From positions 496,001 through 560,000 of the forward strand of contig QYRS01000005.1 in assembly GCA_006503535.1 (NCBI GenBank): a DNA stretch of 64,000 bases. The letters are read 5' to 3'. Of the stretch, positions 34,199 through 45,437 are shown piece by piece. Position 1 is the stretch's first letter. Every line of letters begins with the position of its first letter. Source of the DNA: Arthrinium phaeospermum (taxonomy: Eukaryota > Ascomycota > Sordariomycetes > Amphisphaeriales > Apiosporaceae). The notes under the pieces were generated by a model. The model was given only the letters and a program-made list of their open reading frames with translations. It did not search any database and was not told where the DNA came from. The translations under genes and the position numbers were made by a program.

Positions 34199-36864
34199 CT
34201 AGTCTTCCTCGATCTCTCCCTCTTCACTCCCGGAATGGATGTTCTCTTCGACCTTGGGCTTGGGCGCCGCAGGTGGCGGGGCTGCTGCTGCTGCTGCTGC
34301 TGCTGGCGGTGGTGACCTAGTCTTAAGACGTGTTTCGCGTGGTGGGGAGCGCTCACGTGGAGTTCTTTCTCTTCTCAGTCTCTTCGAATCTCGAGATTCC
34401 CGGCGTTCAAAGTCATCGTCATCTTCGCGGCGGCGGCGAGAAGACGTTGGACGGTCGTCACCATAAGGCAACTCGTCAACCGGTGCTCGCTCCACGCGGC
34501 GGCGGTAGGAACGCTCGCGCTCCTCCTCGCGGTCTCGCCGTTCTCGGGCGTAGTCATCACGGCGAGGTCGGGGTGGATAGTCGCGGTCCCGGCTCCGGAC
34601 CCGCTCACGATCCCGATCCCGATCACGCTCACGATCACGGTCTCTTTCACGCTCGCGTTCACGTTCACGCTCGCGTTCCCGGTCCCGGTCCCGGTCACGG
34701 ACGTCGCGTGTATCACGCTCTCGGTAGGTATCCGATGCGCGGCGGTCAGACAGTAAGCTTTCGGCCATGCTTGACTTACGATAGTTCTTCTCACGCTCGG
34801 CAATTGCCTTGCGGCGGTCTGCTTCGTACGCATCTGGCTCAGGGCTGCGACTCGTGCGAGAGGGGCGCACACGATCACTACGGTGAGATCTGTCTCCTCG
34901 GTCTTTTTCTCGGTACGTACCACGATCTGGAGATCGCTCTCGTCGCTTTGGACGATCCCTATCTTCCTCCTCCCGATCCCGAACTCGGCGGAGCACTTTT
35001 TCAAATGCGCCGCGGCGGGCTTCTTCCGATATCACCGCCTTGAACTCGGGCGTTCTTACAAGACGAGGCCGTATCTTCTCCCAAGTATCCTCGGGCACGA
35101 TGGGAGGGTCCATGTGCTTGATGAAAGATCTGAGATCATCGATGGCTCTACGTTGCTGGCGTTCAGACTGTCTGTCGTCGTCCGAGCGTTTGCTCTTCTT
35201 TTCTTGCAGCTGTATATAGTGTCAGTCAAGAGGGTCTCGAGACAGGAGCTGGGATTGCCTTACCCGTTCAAAAATCAGATTGAGAATATCACGATCAATG
35301 TTAGCAGTCTTGCGATTGTTCTTGACAACGGGCAGAAACTCGTCGAACGTGGTTTTGGGGGTCAACTCAAAGCGGGAGTCCTGTGTTGATATTAGTAAAG
35401 GTCAGAAATATCAGTGGTTCAAAAAGACTTACATCCAAGATGTCGAGCACATCATTTCGTGTGGAACGAAGGGCTCGTTCCTCTTCTTCGACAACGTCCC
35501 AGAAAAGGTCGATGGGGGAAGACCCAGGCTGGCCGGTTGCCATGATATAGCGTTCATCGTTAACAATGAGGGGGTGGATTTGGCTCCATTTCGTGCCGGC
35601 CTTGATCTGGCCAGCTTTGCGCATTTCCTGCAGAAGGCCGACAAAGGCCTCGCGGTGCTTGCGTTCGATGCGTAGCTTTCTGTTTTTCTGGTCCTGGCGG
35701 GCCTCATTGAAGTTGCGCTCCAGAGCTTTGATATGGTTCTGGAAAGCTGTTAGGATATCGAAGTCGGACAGAGTCTTGTACTTCTCCTCCATTTGGAAGG
35801 GAGTGGTTGATTTGAGGAGGCCTTGAGCTTCCGACCAACGAGTGTAGGGTTCGAGGTTAAGCTTGGGGAGCAAGTCAATTAGCCCGTCCATTGCACTCTT
35901 ACGGAGGCTAGCTTGACGTTCAATGTGAGCTTTCTTGAGTTCGAGAATGTAGTCCTCAAACAACTGGCGACGCTCTTCGTCATTGTCAGTGGAGCGGAAG
36001 ATGGTCTCGCCTTCAATGATGGGTCTCGCCGTCTTCCAGCGAGTGTAGTGCTTGATCTCGGGATGACTACGAAGCATGGTGGCGAAGTCTGAGCGAAGCT
36101 TGCCCAAGCGTTCCTTTGCGCGCTCCTTGTCCTGGATGATCATGTCGTGGCAGTACTCCTCGAAGGCGACCTTCCTATCTTTGGGGTCCTTGATGGCACG
36201 GTACTGTGGGTCTTTGATAGTAGCTCGCATAGCCTGATCCCAGGTCCAGTCCGGTTGAACACCACAGCGTTTCAGCATCTTCATGAAAGCGGCTTCAGCC
36301 TCTTCAGGGGTGTCATACTCGGGGTCATTGCTGGCAGGCACGAACGACTGAACGCGGGGGTCATTACCAAAGGTCAACTGGCGCGATTCGGGGTAAACAT
36401 CGCGTTGGTCACGGTTGTGGTCATATCCCTGGTTTGAATAGTTGCCACGATCGCCACGATCGCCGCGGTCGCCGCGGTCGCCCCTGTCTCCCGAAGAGAA
36501 TGAAGCAGCCGGAGCCGCCGGAGTGGAGGGACTGCTGTTCTCATGGCCCAAAGCTCTCTTATAGACATCGGGCATCTCCCAGGAGCTCTGCTTCGTTTCG
36601 GTGTTGTACCAGTATTTGCGCCCACCTTCGGCCGTGTACTCTTTCCATGGCTGGTTTGCTAGAGCGCGCTGTTATGTTCTGTTAGCGATGCAAGGACATG
36701 TGATTCTTCTTCTGACTACATACCTCAGCGGGCGACAGCATCTCTTCGGGTTTCGTCCATTGCGTAACCTTGGTAAAAGGATTGTAGTAATAAGGACGCC
36801 CATCTGGAGTCTTGTGCTCCTGCCACGGGTTTGGCTGGCCAAAATGGCCGTCCATGCCGTTCAT
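34199..36864 (-). CDS. prp40: Pre-mRNA splicing factor Prp40 (WW and FF domains)
   Basis: U1 snRNP-associated factor that bridges the 5' splice site and the branch-site proteins. Four exons (36724-36864, 35433-36668, 35264-35380, 34199-35209) encode 834 aa from MNGMDGHFG. WW1 is NPWQEHKTPDGRPYYYNP (about 10-42) and WW2 is QPWKEYTAEGGRKYWYN (about 52-82). A disordered linker with a GDR repeat follows, then a series of FF domains from about residue 150 (EEAEAAFMKMLKRCGV, WDQAMRATIKDPQYRAIKD, KERLGKLRSDFATMLRSH). The C-terminal ~270 residues form an arginine-glutamate/aspartate alternating tail with an RS-like end and a polyalanine tract, resembling metazoan PRPF40 more than the short yeast protein. 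Start chosen at the first ATG before WW1; the upstream frame has no conserved content. Confidence 0.93.
34281..34304. repeat. (GCT)8 trinucleotide repeat inside prp40
   Basis: Eight GCT units on the plus strand; on the coding strand they encode the polyalanine tract near the Prp40 C-terminus, so the length may vary between isolates without a frameshift. Confidence 0.85.
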
Positions 36865-37688
36865 ATTGGCTGCGACGTGCGTCAAAACGAAGAAGGAAGG
36901 CAGTAGGAAAAGATCGAATGGGCGCGACGAGTTCAATACACGTAGCAGAACTACGTAAAAACGGCAGCGATCGGTATCGTGGTATTGATGAAAAGTCGAC
37001 GGTCCGGCGCGGGGGTGCGAAACGGTAGAAGAGGTCGCAGACAATCACTGTGCGTGACTCATCGACACCATTTCCCTTCAATGCTGGTGTGTGAAGTGAC
37101 AATGGCGAAGGTCGGAATCCAAAGTAGTAGGTAGTCGAGACAAATCCGGATGGGAGATGGCAGCGGCAGAAGGTTGTTCTGCGATGCGACGAAGAGCTAG
37201 GTTACTTCAAGGGTTAGCAGTAGCTTGCCTGCTAGTAGGTGATTGATTTTGCTTCCCTTAAATTGTTCAAGTGGCTGGAGCAACCAGCAACATGGAGGGT
37301 ACCGACCACCGACCTCGAACTTATTTATGGGTCCGCATTGGATGGGTCCCGCCCCCTGGTAACCTACTGCCTACATCCTAAGCTCTAAATCTAAACCGCC
37401 AAAGCGGCCAAGCTATGTGAAGTGGTGCATCCTTAATAGGTAACGTAGCGGGTGATGCTTCCGAATCCCATTCGAGGTCGCATTCATACTCCAGACCCAT
37501 TGCCTTACCTACCTACTTACTCCTTAATCTAGACCTAGATCTTGATCGCGAGGACGTCCTCTTCCGTTTGATTCCTTGTGCGCCAATGGAATCAACGGGC
37601 CTCTAACAGGCTTGTCTCTCCCGTGCACTACACTTCCTAAGACTGCCACCCCCGACCAAGGCTGGACCGCGCAATTCCCAGCAGCATC
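36865..37688. other. Divergent promoter region of prp40 and trs65
   Basis: 824 bases between two outward-facing starts; non-coding, with several CTACCTAC/TACCTAC motifs. Confidence 0.6.
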
Positions 37689-39589
37689 ATGGCGACGACT
37701 GCGGATTTCATCCAAGGGGCGACTCTGTCATACTTCATCCCTCTTGCCACCGACTTCCAGCTCCAAGACGCCCTCACGGCATCGGAGCTGTCTTTGCAAG
37801 AGAGCATCCAAGCCATCGAGCCTCGCGACGCTCTGTTCTTTGGTGGGTTAACCGCCCACTGCCCTGGGTGCCTGTCTCTCACATGCTTATTCGTAGATCC
37901 CCAGATGAAACCGTCGACGTCTACCTTTCCTTGAGATCACCCTACGTAGAAGAGCCCACGCTGAGGGCCTCTCTGCAGCGTCTGGTTATATCCTTAGAGG
38001 CCCATGTTGTCAACGGTAGCCACCCCGAACGCGATTCCCCGCCCGCCTCCGAGGTGATATTTAATGGCACACTGGAACAGGGAGAGGATCCCTTCATCAT
38101 AGCCGACAAAGATGACGGCGATGACGAGTCTAGCGATACGCGTTGGATATATGCGATATGGCGGCTGCCGCTGCTGCTTGGCCGCCCGAGGATGAGGTTA
38201 CAAGGGCCGTCTGTTGTGTTTACCGCCGCGGCCAGTATAAAGCCTGCCAGCCTAGGTCTTCCGGCCGGTTTGCCGGATGGTTATTTACCAAGTGGTATGG
38301 CTTCGGGCCTCAACCTGCTCGAATCTTTCGGCCACGACCCGGAACTGAACGGGATTCAACCGCGACTGTCGGCCCTGCGGGTATCACGCGTGGCGCCAGT
38401 CACCCAGCATACCAAAGACTTGTTGCGCCCTATCCCGGTATCGCCAAAACAGCTCGCCCTGCGTATATTCCCTGCTGTACACTCTCGCATCCGGTTTGCT
38501 CGGCCAAATACCACCCCGCCCAGTCCTGATATCATTGCCATGCTCGAGATCGACTTCACGTCGTTCTTTGACTGCGAGATAGCACTTACATCCATCTCTA
38601 TGACGGTGCCGGATGGCAGCGTGGAGGATCTCACTCGAGAGTCGGGCTTGTCTCTGCCCATGTCATGCGTTGCGCATGACCATATCACATTTTTATATCG
38701 CATCTCGCCAGAGGAAGTGGAGACGTTGGCTAAGAACCCCATGCGCGACCTCAGCATCGAGATTGCTGCGACTGCCCTTGTGCAGCCGGGGATTTGCACC
38801 CCCAAACTGCTCATGGCGTGGGCCACATCATTAGATTTTACTCTGCCTTTAAACCCGGGCTTTGGATCGGCTACCCAGCCCATCCAGCGGGCCCACCGGC
38901 CCAGTCAGCTATCGATTACCAGCATGACGTCTCTCGTAGCGCCGGCCGTGGCCAGACCGGATGCCCTCCCCTCTCTAGAGGCGGCATCGAACAAGACGGA
39001 AACGGCCCTGGACCTCGGCATCACCGTCACCTTCTCGGCCCCGCCGCGGACGCAGCGCATACGCCCCGGCGAAGAGTTTGTGTGGACCGTCTTCGTCGTC
39101 AACCGGTCGTCCCCGACCTCGACGTCCCCGCCCCGGAAACTGGCCCTGGTGGCGATCCCCCGGCGCCGGAGAAACGAGAGCAGGGTCAACCGGCCGCCGT
39201 CCATCTCGCACGTGCCGGCGGCGGCGGGCTCCGCGCACCAGCCCAAGCAGGTGGTGCGTGACCGCAGCGTGGCGGACGCGGTCATGGACGAGAACGTGGT
39301 GCACGCCATGCAGCACAGCAGCGCCGTCGACAGTGCCGAGATGGTCTGCCTCAGCGCCGACGTGCGCGTGGGGCCCCTGGCCCCGGGGTCGTGCCACGTC
39401 GTCGAGCTCCGGTTCTTGGCGCTCAAGTCCGGGGTCGTGGGCGTCGACGCTGTAAGAGTGGTCGATCTGGGAAGTACAGAGCACGTGGACATCCGGGACT
39501 TGCCCACCGTCCTCGTCGACGCGTGGGGTCCCGAGCCTGAGGCAGCAGCAGTGCCTACCGAGGATAGATCTGTAACAGTTGAGGCGTAG
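37689..39589 (+). CDS. trs65: TRAPPII complex subunit Trs65
   Basis: Fungal-specific subunit of the TRAPPII tethering complex and Rab11 exchange factor at the late Golgi. Two exons (37689-37842, 37905-39589; intron 62 nt, donor GTGGGT) give 612 aa starting MATTADFIQGATLSYFIP. The junction yields ALFFDETVDVYLSLRSPYV, in frame. No membrane segment or enzyme motif is present; the chain looks like successive beta-sandwich (Ig-like) modules. The conserved C-terminal block is SAEMVCLSADVRVGPLAP, CHVVELRFLALKSG and EHVDIRDLPTVLV, which fits the Trs65 Ig-like domain 3. The 3' half (39050-39470) is very GC-rich. Assignment relies on that C-terminal block and is good at family level. Confidence 0.84.
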
Positions 39590-40170
39590 AGCTTATTAAT
39601 ATCATGTCAAAAATCTAAGAGGGGGGAGAGCTCCCGATATCTTGTTCAACTAAGAAGCTAAGGCGAGGCAAGATCTAGAAAGTGCAGTCCGTTCCTGAGA
39701 GGCAACCTCTGTAGACGATATCCACATTACTGTAATAATATATCACAATAAGTTGCAGGACTGTGCTCAAAGGTACCAATGCGCCATCCGGCCGATCCTG
39801 GTGGTGTATCATCGTGCGCGTCTTTCATGAAACGAGGATTTCCTCGTATCTCAGTGCAGCAATACTAGTTCCTAAGGATGACTACATGATTCTGGAAACA
39901 TCGATGCATAGTGCAGAATACGGCGGTACGAAGTTGTTAATAGGGGCAAGAAAGTGCAGCATCGAAATCAGCTAAGTTTGTCTGCTTGACTGCACATTCT
40001 ACCATAACTATCTTAAACGAATGACAATTTAACATCACCAATCCTCGACTTCCTCTACTTTCCCATAGCGCAGAGCGTCCAAAAGAAAAAAAACGAGCGT
40101 ATTAACCCACGACGCGGGGTTCCCAACCTGACTAATGAAATCGAAATCACGCTCAAGGCCACCATTGGCC
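39590..40170. other. Intergenic, convergent 3' regions of trs65 and the copper pump gene
   Basis: Non-coding 3' flanks with several in-frame stops in all frames; nothing further seen. Confidence 0.6.
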
Positions 40171-43100
40171 CTAAACTCTAGCCCATCTCAAAGAGACGGC
40201 CACCAAGACGACCGGCAACACACTGACCAACTCGCCGAGCCCGGCATACTCAGGCGGGATCCGGACACCGGGGCCGCCGCTCTCGTGCGCCGCGGCGACG
40301 AACGCGCCGGCCGCGAGCAGGATGGCGAAGACGTTGTACACGAAGCTCCAGCCAAAGTTGAACCAGATGCGGCGCACCGCGGCCCGCGAGATGTCGAGCA
40401 TGTCGATGAGCCCCTCCAGCGACGAGCGCAGGAGCACCACGTCGGCTGCGGAAGAGGCGACGTCGGCCGCGGCGGTGGACGCGCTGGGCGGCAGGTGGAC
40501 GCCGGTGTTGGCTTGGGCGAGGGCGGGCGCGTCGTTGGTGCCGTCGCCGACGAATATAACATTGTTTGCGGGTGGGGAACTACCGAATTTCTTGCTCCTG
40601 ATGCCTCCGCTGATGGTGTTGCTGCCGACGGGTGAGGCTGAGGTCAAATCTTTGATATACTTGGCCTTGTCGGCGGGAGAGCACCGAGCCTTGACCATCG
40701 ATTCCGGGATACCAACGCTTTGGGCTACTCTGGCGACCGCCTGGAGTTCATCACCGCTGAGAACAGACACCGCGATGCCTCGTTTCTTCAGTTCCATGAC
40801 GACAGATACCGCTTCGGCACGCACCGAGTCGGATAGCCCGAACACTGCAATAAGTTGGGAATCAATGGCGACGCAAAGCGTTGTGAGGCCTCGAGCCGAC
40901 GTTTCGCGGACACTGTCGTTGGATTCGAGGCCGAGCCAGCGTGGATTTCCTGCTTGAATGCGGCTCTCTCCCATGAAGCCCTCCACGCCTTTACCTGTCA
41001 GTGACTTGATGTCGCGAATCGGGATGGGCTCCGAAACTTGGTTCTTGAGATGTGATGCCATAGCCACGGAGACCGGGTGCTTGATTCCATCGACCAGACC
41101 GAGAATGGCCGCTGCAGCCGAAGTAGGGCTGTCTTCTCCAAAGTACTCTTCCGCTGTTACAGAGAGTATACCCTCAGTAAGGGTGCCGGTCTTGTCAAAG
41201 ACGATATGCGTCGCCTTGTGTACGGTTTCAATGCCACTTGCCGACTTGAAGATGATGCCGCGCCGAGCGGCCATCCCACTTGCAATCACGATGACCATTG
41301 GTACCGCCAAGCCTATCGCGCAAGGGCATGATACAATGAGGACCGTGATGGCGTATGTGGTGGCTTGAATCGCCGACTCGGCCGGAGTGCGTTTCTGCTC
41401 ACAGATGCCAACACCGATCCATACCACGAAGACGAGAACTGTCAGGCCAACGACCAGAGGCACGAAGCGACTCGCCACGTAGTCTGCCATGCTCTGGAGC
41501 TGTGGCTTCGTGAGCTTGGCATCGTCAACCATGTCGGCAATCTTGCTAACGGTGTTCTCGTCGGGCAGTCGGGTAAGCCGGACAACCAGGTTCCCGGGGC
41601 CGTTCATGGAACCCGCCGCGATCAACGACCCGGGGTGCTTCTCGACCGGTCTGGACTCGCCGGTAAGCATGGACTCATCGACCTCGGATGACCCGGACAG
41701 AACTATGCCATCCGTGGGTGCACGGCAATCGGCCTTCAGCTTGAACACGTCGCCGTACTGTAATAGCCGCGAGTCCACGTCCCTGTCGGGCATACTGCCA
41801 TCGACGGACACCAAGGTCGCCTTGGACTCCTGAAGGGCCCGAATCGATATCGATTTGAGCGCCTCGTTGCGGGCAAAGGCACTGACAAATCGACCAACCA
41901 TGATCAGAGTGACCAGCAGCGTGCTCGTCTCGAAGAACTGGCCTGTGGCTAATGGAGTTCCCGCAGCCAAATAACCGAACGAAACGACCGAGAAAATGTA
42001 AGCTGCACTGGTACTGAGGACAATGAGGAGATCCATCTCGATCATTTTGGAGAAGAGGAGGCTCTTCAGGGCTGCGGGATAAAAGGGGCCGGCTACGGCG
42101 ACTTGGACAATGGTGGCTAGTGCCAACGAGACAGCGCCGTAGGTCACAGGTCGGTCGGGCAGGGGTGCCCAAGCCAGTACGAGAACTGGTATAGTCAAGG
42201 CTGCCGAGAAAACGGTCATGTAGCCCATGTGTCGAACATGCTTACTCCCAGCGTCTAGGCCAGAGTCCTGACGGATTGGGGCTAGTTCAAGGTGTGCACC
42301 GAATGCTCTCTCGATCAGATCTCTAGCCCCAACGACCTTTGGATCAAAGCTGATTCTGACTGTGCTATTATCTGTAGCCGTCATCGCTGTAACCCCCGAG
42401 GGCAGTGCTTGTTGTGCGAATTCCGGCACATCTCCAGTTGGGAGCACATCGATGGAGGCCCCTTTGGTGCTGATCTCCTCGCATGCAAACCCTGTCTTCT
42501 TCTCGAGTTGTCGGATCAAATCGGCTGCGGATATAGCTCTCGGGTCATAGTCGAATTCTGCTCGGGACATGATGAGACTTGTCTTGAGATTCTTCACGCC
42601 CTGGAAGGATCCCAAGGTGCGCACGAGTTTCGTTTCGCAACCTGTACAAGTCATCCCAGTGACAGAGACTACAGCATGCTCTACCCCTGCAAGGCCTCTC
42701 TCGACATCTATGTTGCTGTGCAAATCCTTGGCAGATTCTTGTAATCCAGGCTTCTTCGATGTACCAGCTCGTTTTCCTGAGCAGCACGCATCGCCCGAAC
42801 AGGACTTGGAAGGAGCTTTGGATGTGGCGCCACACGGCTTTCCTGGTGCTTTCGGAGCCGCTCGTTTCTTTGTACGGTTCTTGGCTTTGGGCGAGGAGGC
42901 ATCTTGGGGGCTTACGCAACAAGACTTCTGTCCCATTGCGATAAGTGCCCTACATATGCAGCCGATAGCAGCCAGTCTCTCCTCAAACTTGTTACGGGCC
43001 TGTCGTACATGATAGGCGCAAGGGGTTTCCGAGGACTCGCAGCCATCGATGCCTAGTAAAGGGTTAGCTACTTATACACCATTGAATAAGAATCATATAA

Positions 43101-43723
43101 CCAACCTCCCGCCGCATGTTCGGTGCGGCAGCCAGTCGAGTCGCTCGGTGTCTTCTCACATTCGCGCAGCGCGATGCGGTCGATGCAGTCATCTAACGAG
43201 TTGGTTAGTCATCGGCACCCTTGGTCCTGGCTTTTATCGTCTAATTCGTCTTACCATTGCAGCATGGTGACGGCTTTCCTTCGCAACAGACCGGAGTAAC
43301 GCTAGCTGCAGCATCGAGTACGTCCTCGCCTTGACAGCAAGGATCTGGGCATTGATCTAGATCCTCCGTCTTCGAACCGCTGGTCCCTGAGCACTTGGTC
43401 GCCGTCTTTGGATTTCCACAGCAACCATCTCCACCATCGTTGATGGGTGCCACGGGTTCCGAAGCGCAGCAACCCGTCTCTTTGGCGGCGGTTTTAGAGT
43501 CCGAGGCAGAACTGCATTTGCCAGCTTCGCCTGGGCAGCAACCCCCTCCTCGGGCCTTGGATGGTTCCTCCTCGGCTTCTGGCGTAGAGCGACTGCCGGC
43601 TCCATTCATTGAGCAACAGTCAGTCGTGGGATCCGAGCTCTCCCCGTTGCATGTTGCTGGCGGCCCCTCCACTAGTGGCTGGGTATCGCTACAGCAAGCA
43701 GACTTGCAGGTCGCGCCTGCCAT
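40171..43723 (-). CDS. crpA: Copper-exporting P1B-type ATPase with Cys-rich N-terminus (CrpA type)
   Basis: Heavy-metal P-type ATPase expected to pump Cu+ out of the cytosol. Three exons (43255-43723, 43106-43192, 40171-43052) join in frame to 1,145 aa. The first ~250 residues, from MAGATCKSACC, are packed with Cys: ten CC pairs overall plus many single Cys, ending in ERLAAIGCICRALIAMG before the ATPase exon. One canonical HMA follows (GMTCTGCETK), then a second HMA-like fold without CxxC. The pump has TGES, the metal-binding SCPCAIGLAVP, the phosphorylation site DKTGTLTEG, KHPVSVAMA and VGDGTNDAPALAQANTG. Read exon by exon, the 5' part looks like a separate metallothionein, but donors and acceptors fit and phases match. 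It is close to fungal CrpA copper-detoxification pumps; plasma-membrane location is inferred. Confidence 0.88.
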
Positions 43724-44220
43724 GTTAACTGTGTTTAGGAATTCCGAGTGGCTGGACCCATGTATGTCGCATCGATCGGCACCAAAAGGGATGTATGTTG
43801 AAAAGACCTAGAAAAAGAAAAGGGAGATGAGGTGCATCGTATGTGGCAGGAGGTATGTTATTTATCAGTGTTGTATGCCGTAAAGAGGGGCAACTGAGGT
43901 TACATAACATATGCATGTCGTGTCACACCATCGATCGTGGGGCGCGCTTGCCTGCCAGCCACAAATACGGTGTGAGAGGCAGAGATGGCGTCTCTCGTGA
44001 CCAACTGCATGTGAGTTCAAGCTGCACGAGAAACAACATCATAAACATCCCAAGACAAACCCGGTATTGCCGTGTTCAATTCGATCATCGCGTCGAGGTT
44101 AAGAACCCGGAAAAGGGGGGCATATGAGACTCGGTACCAGTACCATTCCAACATCAATCCCTATCTCAAAACTACATAAGTGTACATGCTCTACGATATT
44201 TATCAGGGTGTCCTTCGTGA
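43724..44220. other. Intergenic, 5' region of crpA and 3' region of the PTH11-like gene
   Basis: 497 bases that should contain the crpA promoter. I looked for a clear copper-factor site (TTTGCTC or GCTGA with the surrounding consensus) and saw none that I would call. Confidence 0.55.
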
Positions 44221-45437
44221 CTACTCATCTTGCTTGGTTGATTGGTGTCCGCCCACGGGCAATTCGCCCGCGTCGCCGACAAACAACCGCTCTGCGTGGT
44301 AGAACTTGATGGTATCCTGAATAGGGTCACCAACGTCCGGCTCAGGGGCATCCGTTTTGTGTTTGCGAACCAGGGCACCACTTGGCTCGCCGAAGTAACC
44401 CATGGATATCCTCGCGAGTGAGGGCACAGAGATGACTATCAAAGCCACACCACCCTCAATGTTTGACCAGATCATTAAACCGTGAAGTTTGTCTGTGCAA
44501 TTCGAACCTGTCAGCTCATACCCCTTGACGACTGTGCCGCATCCAAGCAAGGGGAGCCAGAGGGGAATCTTACAGAGCTCCTCGTGAGGTGCCTCGTAAG
44601 CATCAAACGACTGGAAGCGAGCCAACGGTGCGATGCTGGCGTAGACGGCGAGCCCGAATATAACAAAAAACGCCCACCTGGCCTGCCTCGAGAAGTCGTA
44701 TCGTTGGAGAACGCTCCAAGCAATCCAGACGCAGGAGATGTCGAGCGCAAAGGCGATGGCGGAACTGACGAGCATGCCGCTTGCTCCCGCAAGGAAGCGG
44801 TCGTGGCTACAGGTCCCGAGAGCCGGGTTCCACGTGGCAGAGATGGGCTCACATGTAGCAATGTCGTAGCCCATATTCCAGATGAAAACGCCCGCCGAGA
44901 AAGCAAAGACAAGCCACAGCTGAGGGACCAGGCGAGTCCCTTTGGTGAGGCCGAACAGCGTTGTCACGATTGCCCATCTCGCAAACAAAATGGTAAAGGC
45001 AATACAGACTTGCCAGTAGAACTGGTATTCCAGAGCTCGGATCTTGACGAAGTCGTCCAGTTCATCGTCTTGTCTTCCTACGCCGTACAGCGCGGACATG
45101 GCAGTGAAAATCGTGACCGGTATGAATGTGATCTAGTCCAAGGAAGGCTGGGTCAGCTACCCTCAACTCCCATCATACGCGGGACCAAGTGGTTGCTCAC
45201 GAAACCAAACACCACCAGCAAGTCATCGTAGCCCCAGGCAATTTCTCCTTGCGGCTCGAAGCTCCGCGTCAGTACTCGAGCCAGGACCCGCAAGGCAACG
45301 ACTAACGTGACTCCCGTGAGAAGCAGGGAGGTGATGACGACGAGACCCAGGGGCTTGCCAGTAAGGGCAATCGGGGGCTGAAGGTAGGCGATATCGGCCC
45401 GGTCACCTCCGGAGAGGCTGTCGAAACTGACATTCAT
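44221..45437 (-). CDS. PTH11-like seven-transmembrane protein (fungal rhodopsin-like domain)
   Basis: Integral membrane protein of the large Pezizomycotina family related to the receptor PTH11; ligand unknown. Three exons (45201-45437, 44574-45132, 44221-44492) give 355 aa from MNVSFDSLSGG. Seven hydrophobic spans are visible: LGLVVITSLLLTGVTLVV, the GYDDLLVVFGF-ITFIPVTIF pair across the first junction, QVCIAFTILFARWAIV, LWLVFAFSAGVFIW, the long MLVSSAIAFALDISCVWIAW, WAFFVIFGLAVYASIA and HGLMIWSNIEGGVALIVI. The motifs WGYDD after helix 1 and IWSNIEGG in helix 7 are typical. Removing 44493-44573 (donor GTAAGA, branch GCTGAC) gives EELYKLHGLMIWSN, better than reading through. No CFEM domain is present. 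The start could be the ATG at 45545 in the same frame. Confidence 0.76.

Noticed and set aside
33544..34356. 270-aa Arg/His-rich frame on the minus strand
   Set aside because: Overlaps the prp40 3' end in another frame and lies mostly in its 3' flank; no family features.
43241..43723. Separate metallothionein-like gene
   Set aside because: Canonical splice sites and matching phases join it to the copper ATPase, so it is exon 1 of that gene.
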